Source of the DNA: Aquabacter spiritensis | GTDB lineage: Bacteria > Pseudomonadota > Alphaproteobacteria > Rhizobiales > Xanthobacteraceae | Direction: 5' to 3' | DNA: 64,000 nt | Assembly: GCF_004346185.1 (NCBI RefSeq) | Contig: NZ_SMAI01000002.1 | Location: forward strand, 1 to 64,000 | Shown: piece by piece, positions 40,891 through 50,873 of the stretch | How the letters are laid out: each line of letters starts with the position of its first letter | How positions within the stretch are numbered: the stretch's first letter is position 1 | Translations under genes and position numbers: made by a program | The notes under the pieces: generated by a model | The model's database searches: none | Told to the model about the DNA's origin: nothing | The model's input: only the letters and a program-made list of their open reading frames with translations

Positions 40891-41421
40891 TCAGCCCCCC
40901 GCGGAGGGAGCCATGTCCGCCTGGAACAGCCCGACCTTCAGATCCTTGGCGCGATAGATAATCTCTCCATCGGCGGACAGCCAGCCATCGGCGATGCCGA
41001 GAACGAGTTTCGAGCGCATGACGCGCTTGAAATCGACCCCATAGACCACCTTCTGGACATTCGGCAGGACCTGGCCCGAAAATTTCAGCTCGCCGAGGCC
41101 GAGCGCGCGCCCGCGCCCCGGGGCACCCAGCCAACCCAGGAAAAAACCGACCATCTGCCACATGGCGTCGAGCCCCAGACAGCCGGGCATGACAGGATCG
41201 CCCTTGAAATGGCAGCCGAAGAACCAGAGATCCGGATTCACGTCGAGTTCGGCGCGGACCATCCCCTTGCCATAAGGGCCGCCGTCTTCGGAAATCTCGG
41301 AAATCCGGTCGAACATCAGCATGGGAGGCAGGGGCAATTGGGCATTGCCGGCGCCAAAAAGCTCTCCGCGCCCACAGGCGAGCAGGGCCTCATAGTCGTA
41401 GCTGGTCTGCCGTTCCGCCAT
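40891..41421 (-). CDS. fabA: 3-hydroxydecanoyl-ACP dehydratase/isomerase FabA
   Basis: A 176-aa hot-dog-fold enzyme that dehydrates 3-hydroxydecanoyl-ACP and isomerises the product to start unsaturated fatty-acid synthesis. The catalytic region is [20 protein letters not shown] (about 68-87), with the His of GCHF and the Asp further on. The core begins [20 protein letters not shown] 41421 gives an N-terminus of the usual length; ATGs at 41439 and 41448 are in frame and cannot be excluded because no Shine-Dalgarno is strong. First gene of the fab cluster. Confidence 0.95.
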   Translation of the reverse strand: MAERQTSYDYEALLACGRGELFGAGNAQLPLPPMLMFDRISEISEDGGPYGKGMVRAELDVNPDLWFFGCHFKGDPVMPGCLGLDAMWQMVGFFLGWLGAPGRGRALGLGELKFSGQVLPNVQKVVYGVDFKRVMRSKLVLGIADGWLSADGEIIYRAKDLKVGLFQADMAPSAGG

Positions 41422-41751
41422 TGTCGCTGGTACCACCATGCTGTCCATGGGCTCTATGTCATGTCCTGTTCGAGGATGAAGCGCAGCCGAACCGAGGTGC
41501 CGCCCGCTTCCGAACGCGGCACTCCCTAACATAGGCGGATGCGCGCTCAAAGTCATGAAAGCGTCACGGCTGACCGCCGGCCGTGAAAAATCCCACCCAA
41601 TTCCCAAGCCGCCCGATGCGCGCCGCGCGGGGGTGAGGCAACCTTGAGCCATGCCGGCGCGTTGGGGGTGCGCCGGAAGGGTGCCGCGCGCCCGATCCTC
41701 CGGCCGCACGCGGGTCGGACCCGGCGTGCCGCGTAAAGAGGAGTGGACTCC
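41422..41751. other. Non-coding region between fabA and mscL
   Basis: 330 bases between two divergent genes, so promoters for both must lie here. In many Rhizobiales the iron regulator gene irr lies beside fabA; I find no trace of it in either strand of this interval. No strong consensus promoter, hairpin or operator stands out. AAAGAGGAG at 41735-41743 is the mscL ribosome-binding site. Confidence 0.4.
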
Positions 41752-42177
41752 ATGTTCAAACAGTTCCGCGAATTTGCCGTGAGGGGCAACGTGGTCGACC
41801 TCGCAGTCGGTGTCATCATCGGCGCCGCGTTCGGCAATATCGTGTCCTCGCTCGTGGCGGACATTTTCATGCCGATCATCGGCGCGATCACCGGCGGGCT
41901 CGACTTTTCCAATCATTACATTCCGCTCTCATCGGCGGTGACGGCCGACAATCTGGCGGACGCGAAGAAGCAGGGCGCGGTCATCGCCTATGGCCACTTC
42001 ATCACCCTCGCGATCAATTTCCTGATCGTCGCGTGGATCCTGTTCTTCCTGGTCCGGGGCATCCAGACCTTGAAGGCCCAGGAGGCGGCGAAGCCACCGG
42101 CGGCGCCGAGCCGCAGCGAGGTCTTGCTGGCGGAGATCCGGGATCTTCTGGCAAAGCGCGACGGCCAAGGCGCCTGA
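41752..42177 (+). CDS. mscL: Large-conductance mechanosensitive channel MscL
   Basis: A 141-aa homopentameric channel that opens under membrane tension and protects against hypo-osmotic lysis. The N-terminal helix and TM1 are [19 protein letters not shown] followed by IIGAAFG. TM2 is [19 protein letters not shown], then a charged C-terminal helix bundle ([13 protein letters not shown]). ATG 41752 lies nine bases after AGAGGAG; the GTG at 41743 would sit on top of that site and is rejected. Convergent with pyrD. Confidence 0.95.
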   Translation: MFKQFREFAVRGNVVDLAVGVIIGAAFGNIVSSLVADIFMPIIGAITGGLDFSNHYIPLSSAVTADNLADAKKQGAVIAYGHFITLAINFLIVAWILFFLVRGIQTLKAQEAAKPPAAPSRSEVLLAEIRDLLAKRDGQGA

Positions 42178-42189
42178 GCGGCGCCGGCC

Positions 42190-43260
42190 TCACCGGTGGT
42201 CGATGCCGACCGCGTCGTCCAGCGAGCGAAATCCGTCGGCGGCGAGACGGGCGGCGAGGTCGCGCTTGACGGTGGCGACGAGCCCCGGCCCGTGAAACAC
42301 CAGCGCCGAGTAAAGCTGGACCAGGCTGGCCCCGGCGCGGATCTTGCCATAGGCGTCCGCGCCGGAGGAGACCCCGCCGCACCCGATCAGCGGAATCCGA
42401 CGTCCCACCAGCCGGTACAGGGCGCCCAGGCGCTCGGTGGACAGGCCATAGAGCGGCTGGCCGGACAGCCCGCCCTCTTCCCCGCAGTGTCGGCTACGCA
42501 GGCTCGGGGGGCGCGAAAGCGTCGTGTTGCCGATGATGATCCCGTCGATCCCGCTCGCCAGTGCCACCGCCGCAACATCTTCGAGGCCGGCATCGTCGAG
42601 GTCGGGGGCGATTTTGACCAGCAACGGCGTCGGGCGCGCGCTGCCCGGCTGCGCCGCGTTCCGCACCGCGATCGCGTGCGCGACGAGGTCCTGCATGGCG
42701 GCCCGGGCCTGAAGCGCGCGAAGCCCCGGCGTGTTGGGAGAGGAGAGGTTGCAGACGAGATAATCGGCGAGCCGCGCCGTTGCGCGGATGCCGGTCGCGT
42801 AATCCGCCTGCGCGTCGGTGCTCTGCTTGTTCTTGCCGAGATTGACCCCGACGATCCCCCGCCCGCCGGACGCCCGCCACCGTTCCAGGCGCGCCACGAA
42901 CGGCGCGAGACCTTCGGAATTGAACCCGAATCGGTTGATGACCGCCGCATCCTCGTCCAGGCGGAAGAGGCGCGGACGCGGATTTCCGGGCTGCGGCAGC
43001 GGCGTCACCGAACCCGCCTCGACAAAGCCAAAGCCGAGACCGAACAAGGCACCGACCACTTCCGCATGCTTGTCGAACCCCGCCGCGAGGCCGATCGGAT
43101 TGGGAAAATCGCAGCCCCACAGGCGGGTGGCGAGAAGCGGGTCGTCCGGCTCGCGCGGCGGCGGGAGAAGGCCGAGCTTCAGGGCCCGCACGGCGAGCCC
43201 ATGGGCCGTCTCCGGCGAGATGCGGCGGAGCGCCGGACGAGCGAGTGCGTACAGATCCAT
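42190..43260 (-). CDS. pyrD: Dihydroorotate dehydrogenase (quinone), class 2
   Basis: A 356-aa FMN enzyme that oxidises dihydroorotate to orotate with ubiquinone, attached to the inner membrane by its N-terminal helical region. The class 2 features are the N-terminal extension (ALARPALRRISPETAHGLAV), NRFGFNSEG, GVNLGKNK, NLSSPNTPGLR (catalytic Ser region) and LIGCGGVSSGADAYGKI. It follows pyrE by nine bases, so orotate formation and use are encoded together. Confidence 0.95.
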   Translation of the reverse strand: MDLYALARPALRRISPETAHGLAVRALKLGLLPPPREPDDPLLATRLWGCDFPNPIGLAAGFDKHAEVVGALFGLGFGFVEAGSVTPLPQPGNPRPRLFRLDEDAAVINRFGFNSEGLAPFVARLERWRASGGRGIVGVNLGKNKQSTDAQADYATGIRATARLADYLVCNLSSPNTPGLRALQARAAMQDLVAHAIAVRNAAQPGSARPTPLLVKIAPDLDDAGLEDVAAVALASGIDGIIIGNTTLSRPPSLRSRHCGEEGGLSGQPLYGLSTERLGALYRLVGRRIPLIGCGGVSSGADAYGKIRAGASLVQLYSALVFHGPGLVATVKRDLAARLAADGFRSLDDAVGIDHR

Positions 43261-43269
43261 CGTCGCGCG

Positions 43270-43968
43270 CTACTCGGTCATGCTGGTGGCGCCGCCATGG
43301 GCCTTGGACCAGGAATGGGGATCGTGGAGGAAGGCTTCGATCTCGTCGATCTGCTTGGTCGAAAAGCGTTCCATGGTCTTGATGACCGCAAGGATGTCCC
43401 ACCAGGTGCACAGCCGGTGCAATTGGAGCCCGGAGGAGGCGAGGATCTCCTTCGCTTCGGGGAAAATGTCATAATAGAAAAATACGAAACAATGGCCGCA
43501 CTCGGCGCCGGCATTGCGCAGCGCCTGGACGAAATTGACCTTGCTGCGGCCATCCGTGGTGAGATCCTCGACCAGGAGAACCCGGGTTCCGGGTTCGAGA
43601 TGCCCCTCGATCTGGGCGTTCCGCCCGAAGCCCTTCGGCTTTTTGCGCACATACTGCATCGGAATCATCATCCGATCGGCGATCCATGCGGCGAACGGAA
43701 TGCCGGCGGTCTCGCCGCCGGCGACGGCGTCGCACTTCTCGAAGCCGATCTCGCGATAGATGGTCGAGAGGCCGAAATCCACCAGCGTCTGGCGCACGCG
43801 CGGGAAGGAAATCAGGCGCCGGCAGTCGATATAGACCGGGCTCGCCCATCCGGAGGTGAAGATGAACGGCGTGTCCTCCGAGAAGCGGACTGCCTCCACC
43901 TCCACGAACATGCGTGCACTCAGCTCGGCGATGGTCGCCTGATCCGGGAAGGACGTGACGTTGGACAT
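43270..43968 (-). CDS. pyrE: Orotate phosphoribosyltransferase
   Basis: A 232-aa enzyme that joins orotate and PRPP to form orotidine monophosphate. The PRPP loop [21 protein letters not shown] is clear, as are [17 protein letters not shown] and the catalytic-loop segment [17 protein letters not shown]. The C-terminus is slightly longer than in E. coli PyrE (213 aa). It is the first gene of the pyrE-pyrD pair and divergent from the first glycosyltransferase of the polysaccharide cluster. Confidence 0.95.
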   Translation of the reverse strand: MSNVTSFPDQATIAELSARMFVEVEAVRFSEDTPFIFTSGWASPVYIDCRRLISFPRVRQTLVDFGLSTIYREIGFEKCDAVAGGETAGIPFAAWIADRMMIPMQYVRKKPKGFGRNAQIEGHLEPGTRVLLVEDLTTDGRSKVNFVQALRNAGAECGHCFVFFYYDIFPEAKEILASSGLQLHRLCTWWDILAVIKTMERFSTKQIDEIEAFLHDPHSWSKAHGGATSMTE

Positions 43969-44138
43969 ATGCGGATCGACCCCTTTGGACTGCCGACAGG
44001 CGGATATAACAGAGCTGCGCCGAAGGCACAGGAGAATCGCGCGCGGCCGGCAGCATCCTCACCTTTCCTAAATCGGTCAGGGCGAAACTCACGGCGGCCG
44101 AACAGGCGGTCCGCTTCAGAGCGGGCGGCGGAGGACAT

Positions 44139-45200
44139 GTGTCTGGAGAAATCTGGCAGCTCGTCGATTCCAGTGGAATCGGCGGCATCGAGACTCACGT
44201 TCGGGTGCTGGCGGGGGCACTCGATGCGGCGGGCTGGCCGTGCCGCGTCGTGCTTCTTGCGGACCATGGCGGCAATCCCTGGATGGCCCAGCTGCAGGCG
44301 GCAGGCGTCCCGGCCGAAAGTCTGGACGGCCGATTTTCGACGCTTTGCCATCGGCTGCGGACGGAACGTCCGGCGCTGCTGCACACCCACGGTTACAAAG
44401 CCGGTATAATGGGGCGGCTGGCCGCGCGGCTTTGCGGCATCCCCAGCGTCTCCACCTTTCATGCCGGCGAGCGCGGCCCGTTTCCGGTCTGGCTTTACCA
44501 GCGGCTCGACGAGGCCACCGCCCGGCTCGGTGCCCGGATCGCCGTCAGCGCGCCGATCGCGCGTCGCCTGCCGAAGCCGGTGGCGGTGATCGGCAATTTC
44601 GTCCCGGTGCCGGACACGCCGCCGCCGGTGCCGGCCGCGCGCACCGTGGCCTTCGTCGGCCGCTTCAGCCCGGAGAAGGGGCCGGATCTGTTCTGCGCGC
44701 TGGCGGAGCGCTTCGCCGGGCGGCTCGCCTTCGCAGCGTTCGGCGACGGTCCGCTGCGCCCCGATCTGGAGGCGCGCTACGGCGCCTGGGTCCGTTTCCA
44801 CGGCCTGGTAACGGATCCAGGGCGGATTTTTCCGCAAGTCGGCCTGCTGCTGATGCCGTCACGGGCCGAAGGGCTGCCGCTCGCGGCCATCGAGGCGATG
44901 GCTCAAGGCGTGCCGGTTGCAGCCAGCGCTGTGGGCGCGCTGCCGGATCTGATCCGCGACGGAGAGGACGGCTGGCTGTTTCCGCCGGGTGATCTGCACG
45001 CGGCGGAGCGGGCGGTCTGCGCCTGGGCCGACGGGACTTCCAGCCAACGCGCCGCATGGTCGCACGCCGCCTGGAGCCGCGTCCAAGAGAGGTTCGCGGT
45101 CGCGACCCGGCTGCCGGACGTTCTCGCCGTTTATCGGCGGACGATCGCAATGCGTCGAGAGTCCGTCGAACTGCCGCGGGGAGGAAGCCCGGATGCGTGA
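44139..45200 (+). CDS. Glycosyltransferase family 4 protein (first in cluster)
   Basis: A 353-aa GT-B fold retaining glycosyltransferase. The N-terminal Rossmann half has SSGIGGIETHVRVLAGAL; the C-terminal half has VAFVGRFSPEKGPDLF and the E-x7-E donor motif in PSRAEGLPLAAIEAMAQG. It transfers a sugar from a nucleotide donor to a lipid-linked chain in the cytoplasm; the sugar is unknown. Start GTG 44139 lies just after GGAGGA; the overlapping ATG at 44137 is out of frame. It opens the polysaccharide cluster and is followed by a polymerase/ligase. Confidence 0.88.
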   Translation: MSGEIWQLVDSSGIGGIETHVRVLAGALDAAGWPCRVVLLADHGGNPWMAQLQAAGVPAESLDGRFSTLCHRLRTERPALLHTHGYKAGIMGRLAARLCGIPSVSTFHAGERGPFPVWLYQRLDEATARLGARIAVSAPIARRLPKPVAVIGNFVPVPDTPPPVPAARTVAFVGRFSPEKGPDLFCALAERFAGRLAFAAFGDGPLRPDLEARYGAWVRFHGLVTDPGRIFPQVGLLLMPSRAEGLPLAAIEAMAQGVPVAASAVGALPDLIRDGEDGWLFPPGDLHAAERAVCAWADGTSSQRAAWSHAAWSRVQERFAVATRLPDVLAVYRRTIAMRRESVELPRGGSPDA

Positions 45201-45308
45201 CATGGCGATGTTTCGGGCGCGGAGCGACTCCACTCCAGCTCCCCTTACGCGCGCGAATCCGCCGTCCATGATAGGCTGGGCGCGACCTCCGATGTGCGGG
45301 ACAAGTCC

Positions 45309-46757
45309 GTGAACGAGTATTCCGGCATCTACAGGCCGCATGCCGAAGAGCCCGGCGAGCACCGGTGGCGCGATATCCTGATCGCGCTCGCGGCGACCGG
45401 TGGCCTGTTTTATGTGTGGCTTGGATATCCAGGCATCGACCTCCCGATGCTCATCGGCGCCGGCGCGATTCTGGTCGTCGCCGGGTTCAAGCGGCCCGCG
45501 ATCCCTTGCCTGTTTTTCGTGATCTTCTCCTTCCTGCGGGTGCATGAAGCCTTCCCCTTCCTGATCCCCTGGCGGATCCCGCAGCTGCTGGCGCAGCTTT
45601 CCATCGTCGTGGTGTTTTGGCACCTTGTCCTGGCGCGGTCGATGAAGCCGTTCTGGAGCCGCGAACTGGCTCTGTTCGCGGCGTTTTTTCTGATCACGAC
45701 GGCAACCATCGTCACCTCGACCAACCGTGAGCAGTCTTATGTGCAATGGGCGGACGTTTATCTGAAGATCGGCGTCATCGTCCTGGTCCTGACCTGGTCG
45801 ACGCGTGCGGCGACCGACTTTCAGCTGATCGCGCGCATCCTCACGCTGTTCGGCGCGGCGGTCTCGCTGGTGGCGATCGACAATTGGTTCGATGGCGAGG
45901 GGCTGGTGGAAGGCACGCGCGTCACGATCGGGCGCGCGATGGGATCCGTCCTCGGCGATCCCAACGACCTCTCGCTCGCTTTGCTCTTCCCGCTCAGCTT
46001 CGCGGTGGCGCTGGCGGTCGGGCGGGTGAACGTGGTCGACCGGCTGATCGGGCTCGCCGGCACCTCGACCATCTTACTCGGCATCTTGTTCACCCAGAGC
46101 CGGGGTGGTTTGCTCGGTGTCGCAGCTTTGTTCGCGGTGTTCGCCAGCCGCATGATCAAGAGCAAGATCCTCCTGATCGGCATCGGCGCTGCCGCCGTGG
46201 TTTTTCTTTTCGTCGTCGCCGGCATTGGCGGGCGCTCGTCGGGCGGGGCTGGGCAGGGGATCGACGAATCCTCCGAGGGCCGTCTCAATGCGTGGCACAC
46301 CGCCTGGAACATGGCGGTCGCCCGGCCGCTCACCGGTGTCGGGCTCGGAAACTTCGCCGACAATTATTGGGAATTCACGCCTTATTGGGACGGCAAGGCG
46401 CATGCGGTTCATTCCACCTGGTTCGGCGTCCTTGCGGAGACGGGATTTCCCGGGCTCCTGGTGTTCCTCGCAATGGTCGGGACGACCGGACTGGTCAGCT
46501 GGCGCTGCCTCAAAATGGTGAACAGGCCGGGAGCCGATCCGCGGCTGCACACGGCTGCTGCGGCGCTCTCCGCCGGCCTCGCGAGCTTCTGTGTGTCGGG
46601 CACCTTCCTGACACAGGGCTTCACCTGGCCGTTTTACATCATCTTCGCTCTGACGATCTCCCTGTTCCGGGTGCTGACGGACTATCAGGACCAGGAGGCG
46701 CAGGCGGCCCCCGGCCTGTCGCCGCCGCCGCGTCCGACACCCGTCCGGCGGATCTGA
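45309..46757 (+). CDS. O-antigen ligase/polymerase-like membrane protein
   Basis: A 482-aa protein with about 11 membrane segments and a large periplasmic loop containing SEGRLNAWHTAWNMAVARPL and GVGLGNFADNYWEF, the Wzy_C/O-antigen ligase signature (essential Arg and His region). It either polymerises lipid-linked repeat units (Wzy) or ligates chains (WaaL-like); given the Wzx and Wzz-like neighbours, Wzy is more likely. Two in-frame GTG codons (45294, 45309) could start it; GGGA before the second favours 45309. No ATG precedes the first membrane helix. Confidence 0.8.
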   Translation: MNEYSGIYRPHAEEPGEHRWRDILIALAATGGLFYVWLGYPGIDLPMLIGAGAILVVAGFKRPAIPCLFFVIFSFLRVHEAFPFLIPWRIPQLLAQLSIVVVFWHLVLARSMKPFWSRELALFAAFFLITTATIVTSTNREQSYVQWADVYLKIGVIVLVLTWSTRAATDFQLIARILTLFGAAVSLVAIDNWFDGEGLVEGTRVTIGRAMGSVLGDPNDLSLALLFPLSFAVALAVGRVNVVDRLIGLAGTSTILLGILFTQSRGGLLGVAALFAVFASRMIKSKILLIGIGAAAVVFLFVVAGIGGRSSGGAGQGIDESSEGRLNAWHTAWNMAVARPLTGVGLGNFADNYWEFTPYWDGKAHAVHSTWFGVLAETGFPGLLVFLAMVGTTGLVSWRCLKMVNRPGADPRLHTAAAALSAGLASFCVSGTFLTQGFTWPFYIIFALTISLFRVLTDYQDQEAQAAPGLSPPPRPTPVRRI

Positions 46758-46765
46758 CCGCAGCC

Positions 46766-47905
46766 ATGGCACCCAGCGATCTTGTCGTCTTCGCCGAGGA
46801 TTGGGGCGGACATCCATCGTCGACCCAGCACCTCGTGGGCCATCTCCTCGCCAGCCGAAGGGTGGTGTGGGTCAACTCGATCGGCCTGCGCCGGCCGCGC
46901 CTCACCCAGGCCGATGCCCTGCGGGCGGTGCGCAAGCTCAAGGCGGCTGTTCGCCCGGCAGTGGCAGGTCCGGGAGCGGCAGGCCCGGCGGCATCGGCCC
47001 GGCCGGACAATCTCACGGTGATTTCGCCCCTCGCTGTCCCCTGGCCGGGCAACCCGCTGGCGGAGCGCCTCAACGGACTTCTGCTCGGCGCAAGGCTGCG
47101 GCCGATTCTGGCAAAGGCGGGCATCGCCCGTCCAATCCTCTGGGCGTCCCTCCCGAGCGCAGTGGCCGCGGTCGGCAGAATCGGCGAGCGGGCGGTGGTC
47201 TATTATTGCGGCGACGATTTCGGTGCCCTGTCCGGCGTCGACCACGCGCCGGTCCTGGAGATGGAGCGGCGGCTTGTCGCACGGGCGGATCTGGTGATCG
47301 CCGCGAGCGCGGAACTGGCCTGTCGCTTTCCGGCAGCGAAGACCCATCTCGTTCCCCACGGGGTCGATGTCGATCTTTTCTCGCGCCCCGCGCCCCGCGC
47401 CGCGGATCTGCCGGAGGGCCGGGTCGCCGGCTTTTATGGCAGCATTTCGGATTGGCTCGATCTGCCGATGATCGCCGCCGCGGCCGCGGCGATGCCGGAT
47501 TGGATCTTCGTGTTCGTCGGGCCGGTGCGCACCGATGTCAGCCGTCTCGCCGCACTTCCAAACGTCCGCCTGCTCGGCCCCCGGCCACACGCCGCGCTGC
47601 CGTCCTACGTCCAGCACTGGACCGTGTCGCTCATCCCATTCCGCGACACGCCCCAGATCCGTGCCTGCAACCCATTGAAATTGCGGGAATACCTCGCAAG
47701 CGGCACGCCCATCGCGGCGACCCGCTTTCCCGCGCTTGTCCCTTACGAGCCGCTGGTCTGCACCATCGACCCGGCGGCGCCCCTCGCTCCAGCCATCCAC
47801 GCCGCCGCCGGGCAGGTGGACGGAGCCGCCCGCCGCGCCGCTGTCGCGGACGAAGGATGGGACCGGAGGGCGGCGGCGGTCGACGCGCTGCTGTCGAACC
47901 TTTGA
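46766..47905 (+). CDS. Glycosyltransferase (TuaH-like GT-B)
   Basis: A 379-aa GT-B protein. The N-terminus (DLVVFAEDWGGHPSSTQHL, then VVWVNSIGLRRPRL) resembles TuaH/exopolysaccharide glycosyltransferases. The middle has YYCGDDFGALSG and VPHGVDVDLF, and the C-terminal half GFYGSISDWLDLP and CNPLKLREYLASGTPIAATR for donor binding. It is cytoplasmic or peripheral on the membrane and adds a sugar to the growing repeat unit. ATG 46766 lies eight bases after the polymerase stop. Confidence 0.82.
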   Translation: MAPSDLVVFAEDWGGHPSSTQHLVGHLLASRRVVWVNSIGLRRPRLTQADALRAVRKLKAAVRPAVAGPGAAGPAASARPDNLTVISPLAVPWPGNPLAERLNGLLLGARLRPILAKAGIARPILWASLPSAVAAVGRIGERAVVYYCGDDFGALSGVDHAPVLEMERRLVARADLVIAASAELACRFPAAKTHLVPHGVDVDLFSRPAPRAADLPEGRVAGFYGSISDWLDLPMIAAAAAAMPDWIFVFVGPVRTDVSRLAALPNVRLLGPRPHAALPSYVQHWTVSLIPFRDTPQIRACNPLKLREYLASGTPIAATRFPALVPYEPLVCTIDPAAPLAPAIHAAAGQVDGAARRAAVADEGWDRRAAAVDALLSNL

Positions 47906-47933
47906 TGCGCGCCCGTTCCGATCAGCGCCGACG

Positions 47934-48572
47934 CTATTGGCCCCGCCCGTGCACCATGGTCGAGAAGGTGCGCAGGATGATCCACAGATCGGTCTTGATC
48001 CAGTCGAGGGGATACATCAGCCTTATGGCGTAGGCGTGGTCGTAGGAGACCTTGGAGCGCACGTCCTCGATCGAGGCGTCATAGCCCTGATTGACCTGGG
48101 CGAGCCCGGTAATCCCCGGCTTCAGGCCGAAGGTCCGCTCGACATAGAAGGGAATCTCGGTCTCCAGCTTCTGGAAGAAGACCGGCCGCTCCGGGCGCGG
48201 CCCGACCACCGACATCTCGCCTTTCAGCACGTTGACCGCCTGCGGCAGTTCGTCGATGCGGGTCTTGCGCAGGAACCGGCCGACCGGCGTGACGCGGGGA
48301 TCGTTGGCGCTCGCCCAGACCGCGCCGCGCTTTTCGGCGTCGATATACATCGAGCGGAACTTGAAGAGATAGAACAGCCGCGTGCGGGTTTGATCCGCAA
48401 GCCCCACGCGCAATTGGCGATAGAAGATCGGGCCCGGCGAGGTCAGCTTGATGGCGAGGGCCACGGGAACGAAGATCAGGGCGAGAACGATCAGCGCCCC
48501 GCAGCCCAGGACGATATCGACCGCGCGCTTGCCGATCCGCACGCCGGGATGGATGAAATCCTCTTCCGCCAA
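47934..48572 (-). CDS. Priming phosphoglycosyl transferase (WbaP/ExoY family)
   Basis: A 212-aa monotopic phosphoglycosyl transferase that transfers a sugar 1-phosphate to undecaprenyl phosphate, starting repeat-unit synthesis. One N-terminal membrane helix (about 18-42, with a Pro kink) precedes the catalytic domain: [27 protein letters not shown], the Asp-Glu dyad in [19 protein letters not shown], and VVGPRPERP. It is of the short type lacking the N-terminal multi-span part of WbaP. First sugar unknown. Minus strand, last of a three-gene run with the GT2 and GT4 genes. Confidence 0.92.
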   Translation of the reverse strand: MAEEDFIHPGVRIGKRAVDIVLGCGALIVLALIFVPVALAIKLTSPGPIFYRQLRVGLADQTRTRLFYLFKFRSMYIDAEKRGAVWASANDPRVTPVGRFLRKTRIDELPQAVNVLKGEMSVVGPRPERPVFFQKLETEIPFYVERTFGLKPGITGLAQVNQGYDASIEDVRSKVSYDHAYAIRLMYPLDWIKTDLWIILRTFSTMVHGRGQ

Positions 48573-48577
48573 GACGC

Positions 48578-49732
48578 TTACCCCGCTCTGCTCCAGCGTT
48601 CCCGGTCGCGTCCCGTCATCTGGCGCACGCCGCCGACCAGCCCCGCGGCGTGCCCTTCGACCAGATAGGCGGCGAAGCGGGCGACACGCGGCATTCCCTG
48701 GGGTTCCAGCATGGCGATGGCGGCGAGCGCATAAAAGCCGATCTGTCCCGCCAACAAGATCCGGTAGATCTCAGAACTGGATACGGCAAGGACCATATTG
48801 GAGACAAGGGCCAACACCATCAGAAACGGCACGAACGCGCGCAAAGCCTTGCCGGACACGAACACGAAGGCGAGGCCCGGCCGAGTCGGCGCGGCGAGCC
48901 GCCACAGCCGCACCACCTGCTGGAGATTTCCCGAACCGATCCGCACGCGGCGCCGGAATTCCTGGGCGCGGACAGTGCGCTCCTCTTCGGTCGCGATCAT
49001 TCCCGGATCGTAGACGGCTCGCTTGCCGGCGGCGACGATGCGCGTCGGCAGGATCACGTCGTCATTGATGGTGTCCGCCTCCAGCGGCGTAAACAAGCCT
49101 CGGCGGAACAGATAGAAGGCGCCATGCACGCCGATCGGCCCTCCGAGCGCGGCCTCGTCGGCCTTGATTGCGGTCTGATACCGCCAATAGCGCGCCTCCC
49201 CGGCGCTGCCTGCGCTCCGGAGGACATAGGTGGCGGCAACGACGCCGACGCGGGCATCGGTGAAATGCGCGGCGGCGCGGGCCAGGCAATCCGGCGAAAG
49301 GCTGGCGGAGACGTCCGACAGGCCGACAATACCGTCGCAGAGCCCGCCGACGACCGCATTCAGAACGGCCACTTTGCCGCGGTTCTCGGGAAAAGCCCGG
49401 ATTTCCGCGTCGAGCCCCGCACAGTCCGGCTCGCGGAGTGCCGCCCGGGCGGTCGCCTCGGTCCCGTCGGTGCAGCCGTCGCAGGCGACGATAATTTTCA
49501 GCTTGTCCCGCGGATAAGCGAGCCGGGCGCAGTCGGCGAGCTTGCGGGCGATGAAGCCGGCCTCCTGATAGGCGGGGATGACCAGGGTGATCGGCGGCAG
49601 TTCGTTCGGCGGCGCAGGCATCGGCGCCGGGGCCTTCGCGCGGGCCAGCAGCCGCAGCAATGGGGGATAGAGCACGTGATGATAGAGGATGGCCGCCACG
49701 CTGCCCCAGAAGAGGATGGCGAGCGCGGTCAT
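48578..49732 (-). CDS. Membrane glycosyltransferase family 2
   Basis: A 384-aa inverting GT-A protein. One N-terminal membrane helix (about 3-25) is followed by the catalytic domain (ITLVIPAYQEAGFIARKL, VACDGCTDGT, GLSDVSASLS, NDDVILPTRIVAAG and the RIGSGNLQQV segment) and about three C-terminal membrane helices. This layout is that of processive or polyprenyl-linked GT2 enzymes. It ends five bases before the priming transferase and its ATG overlaps the preceding GT4 stop (ATGA). Confidence 0.88.
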   Translation of the reverse strand: MTALAILFWGSVAAILYHHVLYPPLLRLLARAKAPAPMPAPPNELPPITLVIPAYQEAGFIARKLADCARLAYPRDKLKIIVACDGCTDGTEATARAALREPDCAGLDAEIRAFPENRGKVAVLNAVVGGLCDGIVGLSDVSASLSPDCLARAAAHFTDARVGVVAATYVLRSAGSAGEARYWRYQTAIKADEAALGGPIGVHGAFYLFRRGLFTPLEADTINDDVILPTRIVAAGKRAVYDPGMIATEEERTVRAQEFRRRVRIGSGNLQQVVRLWRLAAPTRPGLAFVFVSGKALRAFVPFLMVLALVSNMVLAVSSSEIYRILLAGQIGFYALAAIAMLEPQGMPRVARFAAYLVEGHAAGLVGGVRQMTGRDRERWSRAG

Positions 49733-50811
49733 GGGCGGTGCAGGCCCAGCAGGGTTTCGTAGGCGGCGATCATCCGCCTCCACGAAAAATGCTGCAGCAC
49801 GAACGCGCGCGGGGAGCCTGTCGCTGGTGCCGCGAGCTTCGCCCTGAGCTCCGCCGCGAGGGTGTCCGGATCGTCCGGCGGGACCAGGGCTCCGGTTCCC
49901 GGGCAGATTCCTTCGCGCACCGAGCCGACATCGGTCGCGACGACCGGGATCCCACATGCCTGCGCCTCGAGGACCGAGAGCGGAAGCCCCTCGTTTCGCG
50001 ACGGCAGACACACCAGATCGAAAGCCGGATAGATCTCCGGCAAGTCGTTGCGATGGCCCAAAAAATGGACCCGCTCCGAAAGGCCGAGCGCCGCGACCTG
50101 TGCTTTGAGTGCATCGGCAGCGCTGCCGTCGCCGACCAGAACGAGGGCGGTGTCGGGGATCTGCGCCATGGCGGCCACCAGCACGTCCTGGCCCTTTACG
50201 GGTTCGAGCCGCCCGGCCGCGCCGATGATGCGGGACGTGCGGGATAGGCCCAGCCTGTCCCGCGCCGCCTGCCGATCGGACGGGACGAATCGATCCGTGT
50301 CGACGGCGTTGGGAATGACCGTGATGGGGCAGCGGGGCATGAAGCGTTCGACCGTCCGCGCCACCGAGGCCGAGACCGCGACGATGCGGGGCCGGGCGAT
50401 CAGGGATGCGATCCGCGCGAGCCGCCGGTCGACGGAATTCTCATAGTGCCAGACGTCGTGCTCGACATAGACGAAGCGGGAAATCCCGGCGAGGCGGGCG
50501 GCCAGCCCGCCATAGAAAAGCGGCCCGATATGGTGCGCCATCACGGCACGCGGCGCGAGCGCCTTCAGGCGGCGGGCAAGCGCGAGAATGAAATCCGGGC
50601 GCAAACCGGGGGGTTTTTCGAGGCCCGAAAACGTGTGCGACCGCGCTGCCATCGCCGGCCAGTTGTCGACAATCCGCGCATTGGACCATTCCAGGCTGAG
50701 CACCTGGTTCTCGCCCGGCAACCGTGCCGCAAGCTCAAGCGCAAGCGTCTCGATCCCTCCTGGGATGATCCGCTGAACGATCTGCACGACCCCGCCGGTT
50801 TCCTCCGTCAC
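49729..50811 (-). CDS. Glycosyltransferase family 4 protein
   Basis: A 360-aa GT-B retaining glycosyltransferase. N-terminal GGIETLALELAARLPG; donor half with IIGAAGRLEPVKGQDVLVAAM, SERVHFLGHRNDLPEIYPAFD and the E-x7-E type LPSRNEGLPLSVLEAQACG. Start GTG 50811 with GGAGG just inside the coding region; no upstream alternative fits. It is the first gene of the minus-strand GT4-GT2-priming transferase run and divergent from the STAS-led export operon. Confidence 0.88.
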   Translation of the reverse strand: MTEETGGVVQIVQRIIPGGIETLALELAARLPGENQVLSLEWSNARIVDNWPAMAARSHTFSGLEKPPGLRPDFILALARRLKALAPRAVMAHHIGPLFYGGLAARLAGISRFVYVEHDVWHYENSVDRRLARIASLIARPRIVAVSASVARTVERFMPRCPITVIPNAVDTDRFVPSDRQAARDRLGLSRTSRIIGAAGRLEPVKGQDVLVAAMAQIPDTALVLVGDGSAADALKAQVAALGLSERVHFLGHRNDLPEIYPAFDLVCLPSRNEGLPLSVLEAQACGIPVVATDVGSVREGICPGTGALVPPDDPDTLAAELRAKLAAPATGSPRAFVLQHFSWRRMIAAYETLLGLHRP

Positions 50812-50873
50812 CCACGCATCCCCCAGCGTCGCCGGCCCACCGTATCCTCGCTCCCGATCCGAGCGAAGCCCCC

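Noticed and set aside
45746-46765. N-terminal extension of the TuaH-like glycosyltransferase into the polymerase gene
   Set aside because: It is a shadow of the polymerase reading frame; the glycosyltransferase fold begins at ATG 46766.
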